From Paragordius varius (taxonomy: Eukaryota; Nematomorpha): DNA of 64,000 nt. The stretch spans positions 10,664,001-10,728,000 of the forward strand of contig OZ176052.1 of the NCBI GenBank assembly GCA_964247055.1. The letters run 5' to 3'. Numbering within the stretch: position 1 is the first letter of the stretch; every line of letters starts with the position of its first letter. A program made the position numbers and the translations under genes. Of this stretch, positions 46,819 to 57,060 are shown one piece after another. The notes under the pieces were generated by a model. It did no database searches and was not told the origin of the DNA. It was given only the letters and a program-made list of their open reading frames with translations.

Positions 46819-46829
46819 TTCATTTGCAT

Positions 46830-47370
46830 ACACATATTACCTTATCACCTTTTTGTCCCAGTTTACATATTAGGGTATTTTTATATCCAGAACTCAATTT
46901 CGTAAAACTACAGTTTTGGAAGTTATTCTATATAAAATTTAATTACAACGTTCTCATGCATTGGATAAAAGAGCTTTTCCGATTTTGTAATTCTAGAGTT
47001 AAAATTGGGACAGTTCCAAAACACGATTGAAACGAACAGCTGATATTAACATATTATATCAAGTTTTTTTGGTAAAATGTAACCTAAAAGCTTTTTAAAA
47101 TTAATAATTGACTTTTTAACCATAATATACATTTATTTGCCTGTTGCATTAGTGATTTAAAAAATAAAATGGCGGCAAAAAGTTTGAGTTGAGGATTCTT
47201 TTACAATTATAAATTTTTTTAAAAAATTTTTTGTATAATGCGCCTAAATCATTAAAGAAAGCATTTATAAATTTGGCTCAATACCTCAAATGCTTTTTAA
47301 CATATTTATATTTAAAATCGCTCTGGGATATATAACTACTCCAAAAGATAATGGACTGTTAATAACAAAA
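46830..47370. mobile_element. MITE family 3, uninterrupted copy
   Basis: ACGAACAGCTGATATTAACA, TGTTGCATTAGTGATTTAAA and AAAATGGCGGCAAAAAG in order; ends CTCTGGGATATATAACTACT. Best reference copy in the window. Confidence 0.75.
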
Positions 47371-47668
47371 AAATATATCCATACAAATTTAGATGTAAAC
47401 TTTGACACCTAAAACTAGCCATAATACAACTGTTTAGTTTTGGATTGATAAAAAATATCTTATAACATGTTATGAATGCATTCATAGTTATAATTTGAAT
47501 ATCACAAATGTAATATAAATTATGTTCTACAAGCTTTAAATGTTTTAGAATTAAAAAATATTTATCTAATATTTAATGCCTATTTTTTTATCATTAATTA
47601 TTGGTTTAAGTAACACACCTCTTAATTTCATCATTATTTAAATAGTAATTTTTTAGTAATTATTTTTA

Positions 47669-47755
47669 TGTATGGCAAAGTTTGAACCCTAAAAAGGCAT
47701 GATAGTTGGGCAGACGAGTGTTTAAGCTTTCACAAAAAGGAAATTAAGCCATAAT
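47669..47755 (+). repeat. tRNA-derived SINE, 3' part
   Basis: GCAAAGTTTGAACCCTAAAA, then GTTGGGCAGACGAGTGTTTA and AGCTTTCACA; parallels the B box and body of the copy at 8377. Confidence 0.5.
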
Positions 47756-47819
47756 AATAGTAAACAAGCTATACTGGATATGGATTGATTATTCATAAAG
47801 AGGAAATAACAGTAACTAT

Positions 47820-47969
47820 TTAACTAACCTCGATAATTTCTTTACAACAATTACGACAGGTATATGCGTCTTCAAGACCGTTAAAATACTGGCAAACATA
47901 CATAGGCATGAAAGCAATCGATATCCAATAGCTCATTGCTGCCAAACAAAGACGGTACCATGCAAACAT
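47820..47969 (-). CDS. Small membrane protein candidate, 49 aa, Cys-rich tail
   Basis: An ATG at 47969 opens a frame of 49 codons: a hydrophobic segment (MFAWYRLCLAAMSYWISIAF), then MPMYVCQYFNGLEDAYTCRN and CCKEIIEVS followed by TAA. It is markedly less AT-rich than its surroundings. A GTTAGT donor after GAG (47827-47828) could extend it by splicing, but I found no matching downstream exon. No family recognised. Confidence 0.35.
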   Translation of the reverse strand: MFAWYRLCLAAMSYWISIAFMPMYVCQYFNGLEDAYTCRNCCKEIIEVS

Positions 47970-49439
47970 TTTAGAATTGATAAAATTTTACCAAAAAATT
48001 ATTGCAAATGTAAAAAATATTTTATTTTATATTCACTTATAATATAGATTAATTTTTCATGGTCATCATTATTATAAAATGGCTCTACTAATCGAGACAC
48101 ATCAATATAATATATCTTGTATAAATAAGATCAAACAAGATAATTTAATATTTTGTCATTATTATATATTGTGACAATAACGAAGGTTCTAAATACGAAG
48201 GTTAATTACAATGTAACTTATACAGTATCGTATGGCATAAAATAAGTTTGTCTATAATTTAATATAGAAAATTAATGTTAAAACATAGGAAAGAAGTTGT
48301 ATAATTTTAACCATTCGTTGTTAATTATCATACTTTATTGTATAAATTATTGATGCAAATGGCTATATTTGTCTTTTTTTATTTTTTTACATTGATAAAT
48401 AAATAAATTACCGCTCTTTATAATAAAATGTTAATAAGAGTTCTTTGTATTTTTTTTGATTAACGTGATTTTTCAACCATCAAGGAGACACTTTCATTTT
48501 GCCTATATACATCATTGATAGGTGGGTATAAAATTTAATACAAAATTAATTCATTAACTTGTGATTTTGCACTTTATTTAAAATATGACAATTGATTGCC
48601 AAAAATTAAAAATTATATCCAATTATTTTGTAATATGACAAAAAATATTTTTCTGGTGGAGATATAAAATTTATCCTCTTTTTTAAAAAAATATAAAAAA
48701 TAATCTGCTACTTTTTAAGAAATTGATTTTATATAAATATATATTGGATTGAAAAAAAATATTTATAATTGGTAAAACTTTGTATATTTCCGAGGCATAG
48801 TTAAAAATCCAAAGAAAATTGTATTTTTACAAGGATATAATTGCAACTTTAGCAATAGGACTTTAAAATGTAATAGGTTTATAGGGATTAAAATACAACA
48901 TTTTTTATGCTCTAGATCTGATTTATTATTAAAAATATATGCACAATTAATTACTAATTAAATAATTTGTAAAAAAATTAAATATGGCGGTTATGTCATT
49001 CCAAATTATTTATTCATATCATTTTATTTTAAAGAATTCCTCAAGATGCTATTACTGAATCCATATAAATATACTAGCTGGCCCTGTCACGCTTCGGTGT
49101 GGTGTAGTCTCATTGATAATTATTCTTAATAATTTACAATAAATAGAGGTAATGGAAATAAAAAAATAAAAAACATATTTAATAAAAAGAATGTCTTTAA
49201 TTATTCTTTTACGGGTTTTTGGTAGGCTCAAATATTGTTTACTCAAAATTGACCATATTTAAACTGTCGCTTATTAAAGTTATCATTTAACTATCATTGG
49301 ATTTATTTTAAGATTTACGTTTTACGAAATCATGATTAAAAGTTTTATTTTAAAATTGTGTTCACACAGCTGGGATCAAGGGATATAAAAAGTAAATCAT
49401 TTGTGGTTCCTTTTTAAAAGAAAGAATGATATTATACAA
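47970..49439. other. Intergenic, no gene supported
   Basis: A/T-rich. At about 49060-49115 there is a short conserved-looking stretch (CTAGCTGGCCCTGTCACGCT, TCGGTGTGGTG) resembling a CTAG-ended, hairpin-bearing repeat end. It could be another Helitron-type terminus. Confidence 0.4.
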
Positions 49440-50943
49440 ATTCCCCAGAAATGTGTTTAACTTAACTCGTATGGCTTCTTAAGTTTTTTGAAAATTAGCT
49501 CCAAAACCACGCCATTTTTGTATGGCGTCTCAGTTTTAAACCGGTAGACTTCTCCCATAGACCTATATGGAAAAAGCGCTGAGTTAAATTTTTTGCCTTT
49601 ATAGGGCAAATATTTGGAATCATCTTTGATACATCGTCTCATGGGTTATTCAAAAAATACCTTAACACTAAATAATCGTATCGTATTTTTAGGGCAAAAA
49701 GGCCCTTAACGGCTAATAAAAAAACGCCCTACTTTATTTTAACTAGTTACGGGTAATATTTCAAGCTTTTAATGAGGTCATATGGCTTCATAAATTTCTG
49801 TAAATTAGCTCCAAAACAACGCAATTTCTATATAGTTGCGCATGCGGGTGGCTTCTTCCCCAGGGGCAGGTATAAAAAAGCGATGGGCAAAATTTTTGCC
49901 TTTATATGGGGAATATTTGGAATTATTATGGATTCATATGTTCCTCTTAGTCCCATAGGTTTTCTGAAATTTGGCTCCAAAGGCATGCTTTATCGATATG
50001 ATGACGCAGTTTTACACGGGTAGCCCCCTAATCAGGAATTTGGGTAATATCTGGAACAATGATTGATTACATATGCTCTCGTGGGATATTAGAAAAATTG
50101 CCTCAAAACCAAAATATCATTCTATGGTGACGCATTTTTAGGGCAAGGGCCTAATTAAGGGGTAATTTAATAAAACCGCTCTACTTAGATATTTGCCTTT
50201 TTACGGGTAATATTTCAAGCCCTTATTGAACTCATATGGCATGATAAGTTTTTTGCCTCTAAAGTCATGCTGTATCGATATGGTGGCGCAGTTGTTGGCG
50301 GGTAGCTCCCAACCAAGAGGCTGATACAAAAAAAGCGCTTGATTAAAATTTTGCCTTTTTACGGAGAATACCTAAAATTTTGATTGATGCCATAGGCTCT
50401 CATTAGTTTTTGGAAAAATTGTCTCAAAACTAAAAAATAATTCTATGGTGGTGCATTTTTCAGGGCGTGAAGGGCCTAATTAACGGCTAATTTTAAAAAA
50501 CTGCGCGACCTATTTTTGCCTTGTTACGGGTAATGTTTCAAACTTTATTTAACTTATATGGCCTGATAGGTTTTCTGAAGTTCAGCCCCAAAAGCACGCT
50601 ATTTCAATATGACGAGGCAGTTTTTAGCGGGTATCTACTTATTCAGAAGCCAATATGAAAAAAACGCATGACTTTTTGCGGGAATATCTGGGATCCCTAT
50701 TGAATATTTACGGTGTCATACCTTGGGCGAAAAATAGATTTAAAAAATTATTTTTGTGGACTTAATTTTTTTAAGAAAAGTGGCATTTTACGGGGGGAGC
50801 GGGTAAAAAGAGGGCTTAAATTAAAAAAGCGAGCCGACTATGTTCGGCACAATCAAAAATAAATAAAAATCATGTTTGAAATCGAATGGTCCAACACGTT
50901 CTCCGGAAAATTGTCTCAAAGGCACGATTTTAGTGGACTTTAT
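49440..50943 (-). mobile_element. Helitron-derived block with repeated internal units
   Basis: Same family. About five diverged internal units recur (starting near 49485, 49785, 49960, 50250 and 50567). Each carries TTTCTGAAATTTGGCTCCAA-like and CATGCTTTATCGATATGATG-like blocks, followed by GCGGGTAGC and a GCCTTTTTACGGGTAAT block. The 5' half ends at 50943 (CACGATTTTAGTGGACTTTA). Neither terminus is present. Confidence 0.7.
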
Positions 50944-52913
50944 AATTAAAAATCCTATATTTTTATCATTTTAATATTAAGAGATTCCCAATATTTACGA
51001 ACAGATAATTAAAAAACCTTCAAATGAATAGAGGAGTTTTTAAAGTTATAAGAAAAGTCATTTATTCAAATTTTATATTTATCAAAAGTTATGTTTATAT
51101 ACCATATATACCGGCAATCAGCTAATATATTTATTAATCTTTAAATTTAAATCTATTGAAAATAATATAACCGTCGATATATATTTATAATTTACATATT
51201 ATTTCATCAAGTCAAAAAAATTATATAAATACATCTTTTTGACTATTCTTCATAACGTATATTTAACACTTCGATATAAATAGGGGTATCTAAATACCCC
51301 AGACAAAATTGAGTTAGGATTTTTAGGAAACTACTAAAGTAAACGGTCCCAATTTAAATTTATGCTTCTATCCTAATAAAATTAATATAAATATGCCAAA
51401 ATATCTAAATAAAATTTTGTTTTGAAAAAAAAGTCCCATGTCAAACTACTTCGACGCCATTTTTATTTTACAAAATTTTTGCAAAATATTGTCTTCATTT
51501 AATTTTAAGGGTAAATTAAAGCTAATATTTTATTTAAATTACATTTAAAATTGATAGAAATAAAAAAAGCGGTTTATTTTGTAATATATTTAATTTTACT
51601 AATGCACGTGCAAGATTTTGCCATGGTTTCGATTCCTTCCATATTTTTTAAAGAATTTAATTTTAAACAGGTCTGGGGTATATAACTACCCCAATTTGAA
51701 TCGAAGGACTAAAATGAATGTGTTGTATCCAAGTGTTAAAGTAAACTATGGTATTTTTTAAATACCCATTAAAAACCCATATAACAAATTTTTTTAAACA
51801 GATGTTCACATTTATTTTTTTAAAAAATGTATTATATTTTTTTAAAAAAACAGTCGGCCAAAAATCATTTTGGTTTCAGTAACCCTGATGCAACGTGCCA
51901 ATTTTTCTATTGTGAAAGCTGGTGGTTTCTATATCCAAAATATAAAAATTTGGAATTTAAATACCGATGAAGGCATCGCTAATAATTGATAGAATGGGAT
52001 TCTTAGCGGGTGTTTATTCTTTTCTAAAAATACAATATGATACTTTTATCATTTTAGAGATAACCGTCCCAACAAAAAATTTTACCAGGGTATTACCCCA
52101 GTAAAATACCTATTTAATACAATGTATCGAACTTGAATTAATTAAATGACCAGTTCAAACACTTTTATGCCCCAAAATATTTGACGGGTCGAAGAAGATA
52201 TTTTTCTTGTCTAAAGGGTAGTGCACATATAATAACGACAAATAAATGTGAAGAGATTTAATGAAATAAGCACATTAAAAAATTAAACGAATATTTCAAG
52301 GTCATAAAAAGCATATTTAGGGTTGCGGGCGGCCCGTGAGCCGCGGTTTTTGTAAATGGCTAAACTACACATCATATAAGAGTAAATTAATAACTGCTAT
52401 TTTGACAGTCATACGGTATTCACACTTGCTGACACCGATGTAACTATGCTGATAGAAATGAAAAGATATAAGATAAATAGATAATGAATTAAAATCGTCT
52501 ATACCAATAACAACTCCAACTGATAGTAATCAAGGTATGTTTATCAATGCAATATAATTTATTAATTACGCAATTTTTTAAAACGAATATGTTGGTCGTA
52601 AAAAATTACCTCTCATTCATATATAGATTATTATTAAACACAATCTTGTAATTATATTATAATACCGATTTCGGGCTTCAAAATTAATAGAAAACAAAAT
52701 TTTTTAAAAATGCGGTTTTAGGAGCTGTTTCCCAACTTTTATACTTTCGGTTTCTCCTATAACAATTTAAGGCTTTTCTATTTTTATGAATTTTGAAACA
52801 CCTTAGGTCCAATGTTTTATATATTTATTTATAATTTATTAATGTCTCACAGAACTCTTAATACATTAATGACTAAACAGATAAGCCTAAGTTAAGTGGG
52901 TAAATGGTGAAAA
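50944..52913. other. Intergenic 3' of the GPCR
   Basis: Family 2 MITE at 51265-51745; a GC-rich patch (GGTTGCGGGCGGCCCGTGAG, 52321-52340) resembles decayed hAT MITE ends. No gene seen. Confidence 0.45.
51265..51745. mobile_element. Palindromic-end MITE (family 2), opposite orientation
   Basis: Begins CACTTCGATATAAATAGGGG and ends TACCCCAATTTGAATCGAAG, then GACTAAAATGAATGTGTTG. The core is the reverse complement of the copy at 30375. Confidence 0.75.
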
Positions 52914-54431
52914 TCAGTAAAAGGTGCTTTTGATCGTGTTATGAAATGCTTGGCGAAATTTATCATTTAGTATGTAATAGCTATAGAATGAAAGACTACA
53001 CTTAACGACTTCCAGCAAATACATGAGGGCCATTAGGTCCCGGAAAAGACAGTGCTTATTATAGCATTGCTTATAGGCATATATCATGTGTAAAATAGCA
53101 ATTGGTATGGATAAAACTATAAAATTGATTATAAATATAATGATGGTCCAAATCAAGCGATTTTGAATCTTGAGTTCTGCAGGGATGCTCCATTTCGGTC
53201 TGTAATGGGCAATCACGTTTTTCCATTTCTTATTACTATTATTATGGTTATTTGTGGTGGTGATTGTGTGTAGAAAATATCTTGCAAAATATTTATCAAA
53301 ATGTATCTTTACCACATTTTTCCAATGAACAGGAATAGAATCGTTATTAACGGTTGGTTTTGTCGGGTGTGTTTCCATGTTAGAAATATGGATTGTATTC
53401 CATTCTGGGTTAGGAATGATAGATTGGGATGGACAGATAAATATTGTGCCGTTTGAAGCTTGGTTGTGAACCCTTTTGAAACGTTTGTTCAGTGTTAATA
53501 TAATTGAATATACGAAATACATTAAGAGAACTATGGGTAAAAACACAAAAATAGCTTCTCTCACAATCTCATAGATAGCATAGGATGAATCAGTCGCAAC
53601 ATTATAATCCTCAAGGACTTGGTACATATTGGAAATATTTTTATTGTTAAAACAACTCATAACATGACTTCCAAACTTTTGGTAAAATTCGGGCGAATAA
53701 GATCTATCATATACGGGATTTTCCCTTTTTCCATCACCTTCCTTTTTCACCAAAAGCACCGGACTTATATTGCTAAAGATGTACCAATTACGAATAGGTA
53801 TGTGAAAAATTATAATAACAAACACCAGAGATACTGTAAGTATTTTAGCCGTTTTCAGCGTGTAACTTAACGAAAAATATTTGACGGGATAGCATACAGC
53901 CATGTACGTATCGGCACACAATAGGAGTGTCATTAAATCGGACGAACGGATAGCAATAAATCTCAGTGGGAAAATAACCCGAGTGACTAGAAATACGTAC
54001 GTTTTGTTAAAGGCATACGAGATAATTATACCTTGAGACTCAAAATGTAAACCGTAGTAATACATTACGGGGCACACAATGAAAGCCAAACATGCTATGA
54101 GATTGAAGATAGCTATACAAGCCGTATAAAATTTTATGATAATAAAGGAATGTAACGTACTGGCACAAGGTGTACCGGGTCTACTCACCCTCGAATACCT
54201 GTTGTTATGTTGATGATTTAGGTTACCCCATTTGGGTAAAACAAGAAACGTTAAGATTGCACCAATTAAACCCAAGAATATGACTAGAGGCATTATAAAA
54301 CAAAATATAACGAATTCCATCCTAGTTATCAAAGCCATTTTTGAAACGTATATACTATGGATGAAATTAATGATACTGCCTACACCAATGTAAAAAAATA
54401 TATTGAGTATATGGATTGAGTGACTTGTCAT
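52914..54431 (-). CDS. Class A (rhodopsin-like) G protein-coupled receptor, single exon
   Basis: One uninterrupted 505-aa frame with seven hydrophobic helices: TM1 near residues 38-65 (IMPLVIFLGLIGAILTFLVL), TM2 about 95-125, TM3 about 160-182, TM4 about 193-212, TM5 about 290-315, TM6 about 425-455, TM7 about 465-490. The TM3 end reads CADTYMAVCYP where DRY is usual. TM7 has SLSFYSYYILNDKFRQAF in place of NPxxY plus helix 8, keeping the KFRxAF signature. Extracellular loop 2 is long and keeps a Cys (HVMSCFNN). Intracellular loop 3 is over 100 residues, rich in Asn, His and Thr. The overall pattern is that of invertebrate peptide receptors (FMRFamide-receptor type), but the ligand cannot be read from sequence. 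The start chosen is MTSHSIHILN; MEFVIFCFIM is a possible later start. It is unusual here in having no introns, so a retrocopy origin is possible. Confidence 0.85.
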   Translation of the reverse strand: MTSHSIHILNIFFYIGVGSIINFIHSIYVSKMALITRMEFVIFCFIMPLVIFLGLIGAILTFLVLPKWGNLNHQHNNRYSRVSRPGTPCASTLHSFIIIKFYTACIAIFNLIACLAFIVCPVMYYYGLHFESQGIIISYAFNKTYVFLVTRVIFPLRFIAIRSSDLMTLLLCADTYMAVCYPVKYFSLSYTLKTAKILTVSLVFVIIIFHIPIRNWYIFSNISPVLLVKKEGDGKRENPVYDRSYSPEFYQKFGSHVMSCFNNKNISNMYQVLEDYNVATDSSYAIYEIVREAIFVFLPIVLLMYFVYSIILTLNKRFKRVHNQASNGTIFICPSQSIIPNPEWNTIHISNMETHPTKPTVNNDSIPVHWKNVVKIHFDKYFARYFLHTITTTNNHNNSNKKWKNVIAHYRPKWSIPAELKIQNRLIWTIIIFIINFIVLSIPIAILHMIYAYKQCYNKHCLFRDLMALMYLLEVVKCSLSFYSYYILNDKFRQAFHNTIKSTFY

Positions 54432-57060
54432 TTCATCACACCCATCTAAGGTAAGGTTGGAAGTAATTATATCTCTGTATGCGCATAAACATGCGAAAAA
54501 AACAACTATATTGTTAATTTTCTTTGCGCCACATCCCAGATAATACTCATGAATAATTACTTTTTTGGTTTTAATGATAGTTAATATTATTAATATATTT
54601 ATAAATTTCCTTATTTTACATTATTTTCGGTGTGTTTATATACCATCTCATTAATAAATTATGCAGCGATAATTAATAAAAATATCCTAATTTAAAATTT
54701 ATATAGTTGTTTCATCCCCTAATAAAGCTTTCAATAAGCAGCAAATATTTTTTTATCATTTTGCGACATAACATCCAAAATAGGCAAATCATGCAGTTAA
54801 TAATTGATACTATTGCCTTTTGGGCCGGAAAGTGCCCCTTTGCGATTTAATATTATGCACTGACTTATCATCTATGCATTTAATGCCTCTAAACTGTATT
54901 ATTCAAAAAAATGAAAATGAAAAAATTATATATCTAAGATTGCCCCCAAAGTATAGTTTTATAAAAATTCATTAAACACTTCTAAATAACACGATTTATG
55001 TAGGATAATTTATGTTCAATCAAATTTTAATGTCAAACATAGTTATAGCGGCAGAATCAGCTATTTTTAATTTAAATTTTAAAATCTGCCCAATTTTTTG
55101 TGCATAGTAATATTTACTTATGATAATTTAAAGCTAAAATTCTAATATGAAAACTAGTACGCTGGTATGCATCGCCATTTGGGGTTATAAATTATAATTT
55201 AGCAAGCTGAGAAAATACCGCTTAGTAAGCCATTAGTATATCTTTAATAAATTTTGGAGCAATTATATTAAATTGATTAATATAATCCATTTATTTAATA
55301 TAAATGCTACAAACGTGAACTCATAATTTGTATGTGATTTATACAGGATAGCGATATGCCAAAGAAAGTGAACGAAATCCTTACCATTAAAAATAATGCC
55401 AAAAAAATCTATCAATACATTTGCCGATTTGAAACACTAATTTGGGATACTTGTTTTTTTATAAAGGGGACACTGGGCCAAACATGAAAGCAAATTTAAA
55501 AAAATCTTTAAGGGTGTATTTTTAAGGAGACATTGAGGCCATAATTAAATTTAAATGGGGACATGTTATCCAAAAAATTAAATAATAGACATCATTTTTT
55601 GTGTTTGCAAGCGAATTTTAGATCGGATAAAAAATATTTTTGGAGATCTTTTGCTAAACGTGATTTTAGGGAGATAGCGGCTAAAATCATGGATAATTCG
55701 AAAATATAACGTTCAGCGCATCATAAATATATAATCAATTTCATTCATATGATTGGACCAATATGTTGTCCGAAAAAAGCTTTAGACCAGGGGTGTTTAA
55801 AAGCCGCCCGCGGGCTGAATGTAGCCCTGGGTGATCTTAAGTGGGGGCGACAAAAATTTTGGAAATCTTTATTGTTAAAATATATGCTTACAAATTCTTA
55901 TTAAATAAATATATCTTAACCAATTTTAAAAATTAATCTTTTCAATGCTAAAATTTTTTTACAATTGTTTGCATTTTACAATCTTATGTTGCAAATCTAG
56001 TAAATTATCCATAAAGTCCATATATATTTCGAATGAGGCCCGCAAAACCATTTTTTGGCTACTTTAGACAATCGGAAACTTGTATCTTTGGAAAATAATG
56101 ATTAAAGGTGGAACGGAACACATGGCCAATTAGCGGCTCGAATCTCGGCGCATTTAGAAATGAAATAACATTCTTTATTGCACTAGAATGAGCCCAGAAC
56201 ATTACGCCAAAGCCAACATTCGACGTTTTTATTCTTGTATACACAGTGCACAAACAAATATATTATTCTGATAGATAGAAGTGTCAAGATTCTATGATGC
56301 ATTTAATTTGGGAGCTTACAAATGATTTAAGAAAGTTATATGCATTTTTTTGTGGCGACTAAAATATATGGAAATCAAAATTAGCTCATTATATTATGCT
56401 AAAATTTTTTGGCGTAAGCCAAATGCCTCATTACAGAATAACATTAAAATTTATAAACTAAAGAAAACAGCAAAATATATTTATATTAGAGAAATTTACC
56501 CAGGCTTCGAAAGAGTGGCAAATCTTTAGAACCCCTAAAATCGGCGGTTTTTAAAAATAAAGGTTATGCTAAGGTTGTGCCATAATTTTAGTGCATGCTA
56601 AATTATGAGGTCAGAAAAATTAAAAAAGTGCATTTTGCTTTTAAATTTTAATTTTGGCAGTTTATGGAAGCGTACTTCATGGTACTTTGAAGCATAGTTG
56701 AAGGGTAGAAAACATAATAAGATATTAAAAATACACTTTTTAATATAATTCGATAAGGCTTAACTCACTTTAAAATTTTATTATAAAGGTTTTTATTTAA
56801 GTATGAATAAATTTTAAAAAGCTATTTATATTTAAACTTGCAGATAAATAAATTTTTGTTCAGTATCTTAAGGTGAAAAAAATCAGCTTTTATTTTTTTA
56901 TAATATCAAGAGTCCATAAGCTCATGTAAAACATTAATTATATAATCATTTTCAACTATTCTGCCAACATATACTGATATCTTATGTAATAAGATCACTT
57001 GAGTCTAATAAAATATTTGCAATCACATGCCTCACCACATATTTTTAGAGATTCATTTAT
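54432..57060. other. Intergenic between GPCR and CABIN1
   Basis: Contains the hAT MITE at 55788. It also has a minus-strand open frame at 56059-56253 (YTRIKTSNVGFGVMFWAHSS) and a short plus frame at 55356 (MPKKVNEILTIKNNAKKIYQ). Neither is recognised. GPCR and CABIN1 are divergent, so their promoters must be here. Confidence 0.4.
55788..56061. mobile_element. hAT MITE inserted in an open reading frame
   Basis: Starts CAGGGGTGTTTAAAAGCC; 8-bp duplication CTTTAGAC at 55780-55787 and 56062-56069. The right terminus has lost its outer bases. Confidence 0.85.

Noticed and set aside
48460-48540. Minus-strand C-terminus-like peptide (NDVYRQNESVSLMVEKSR)
   Set aside because: No acceptor AG before it and no upstream partner exon; too short to support.
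53619-53870. 83-aa plus-strand frame
   Set aside because: Antisense of the GPCR coding region.
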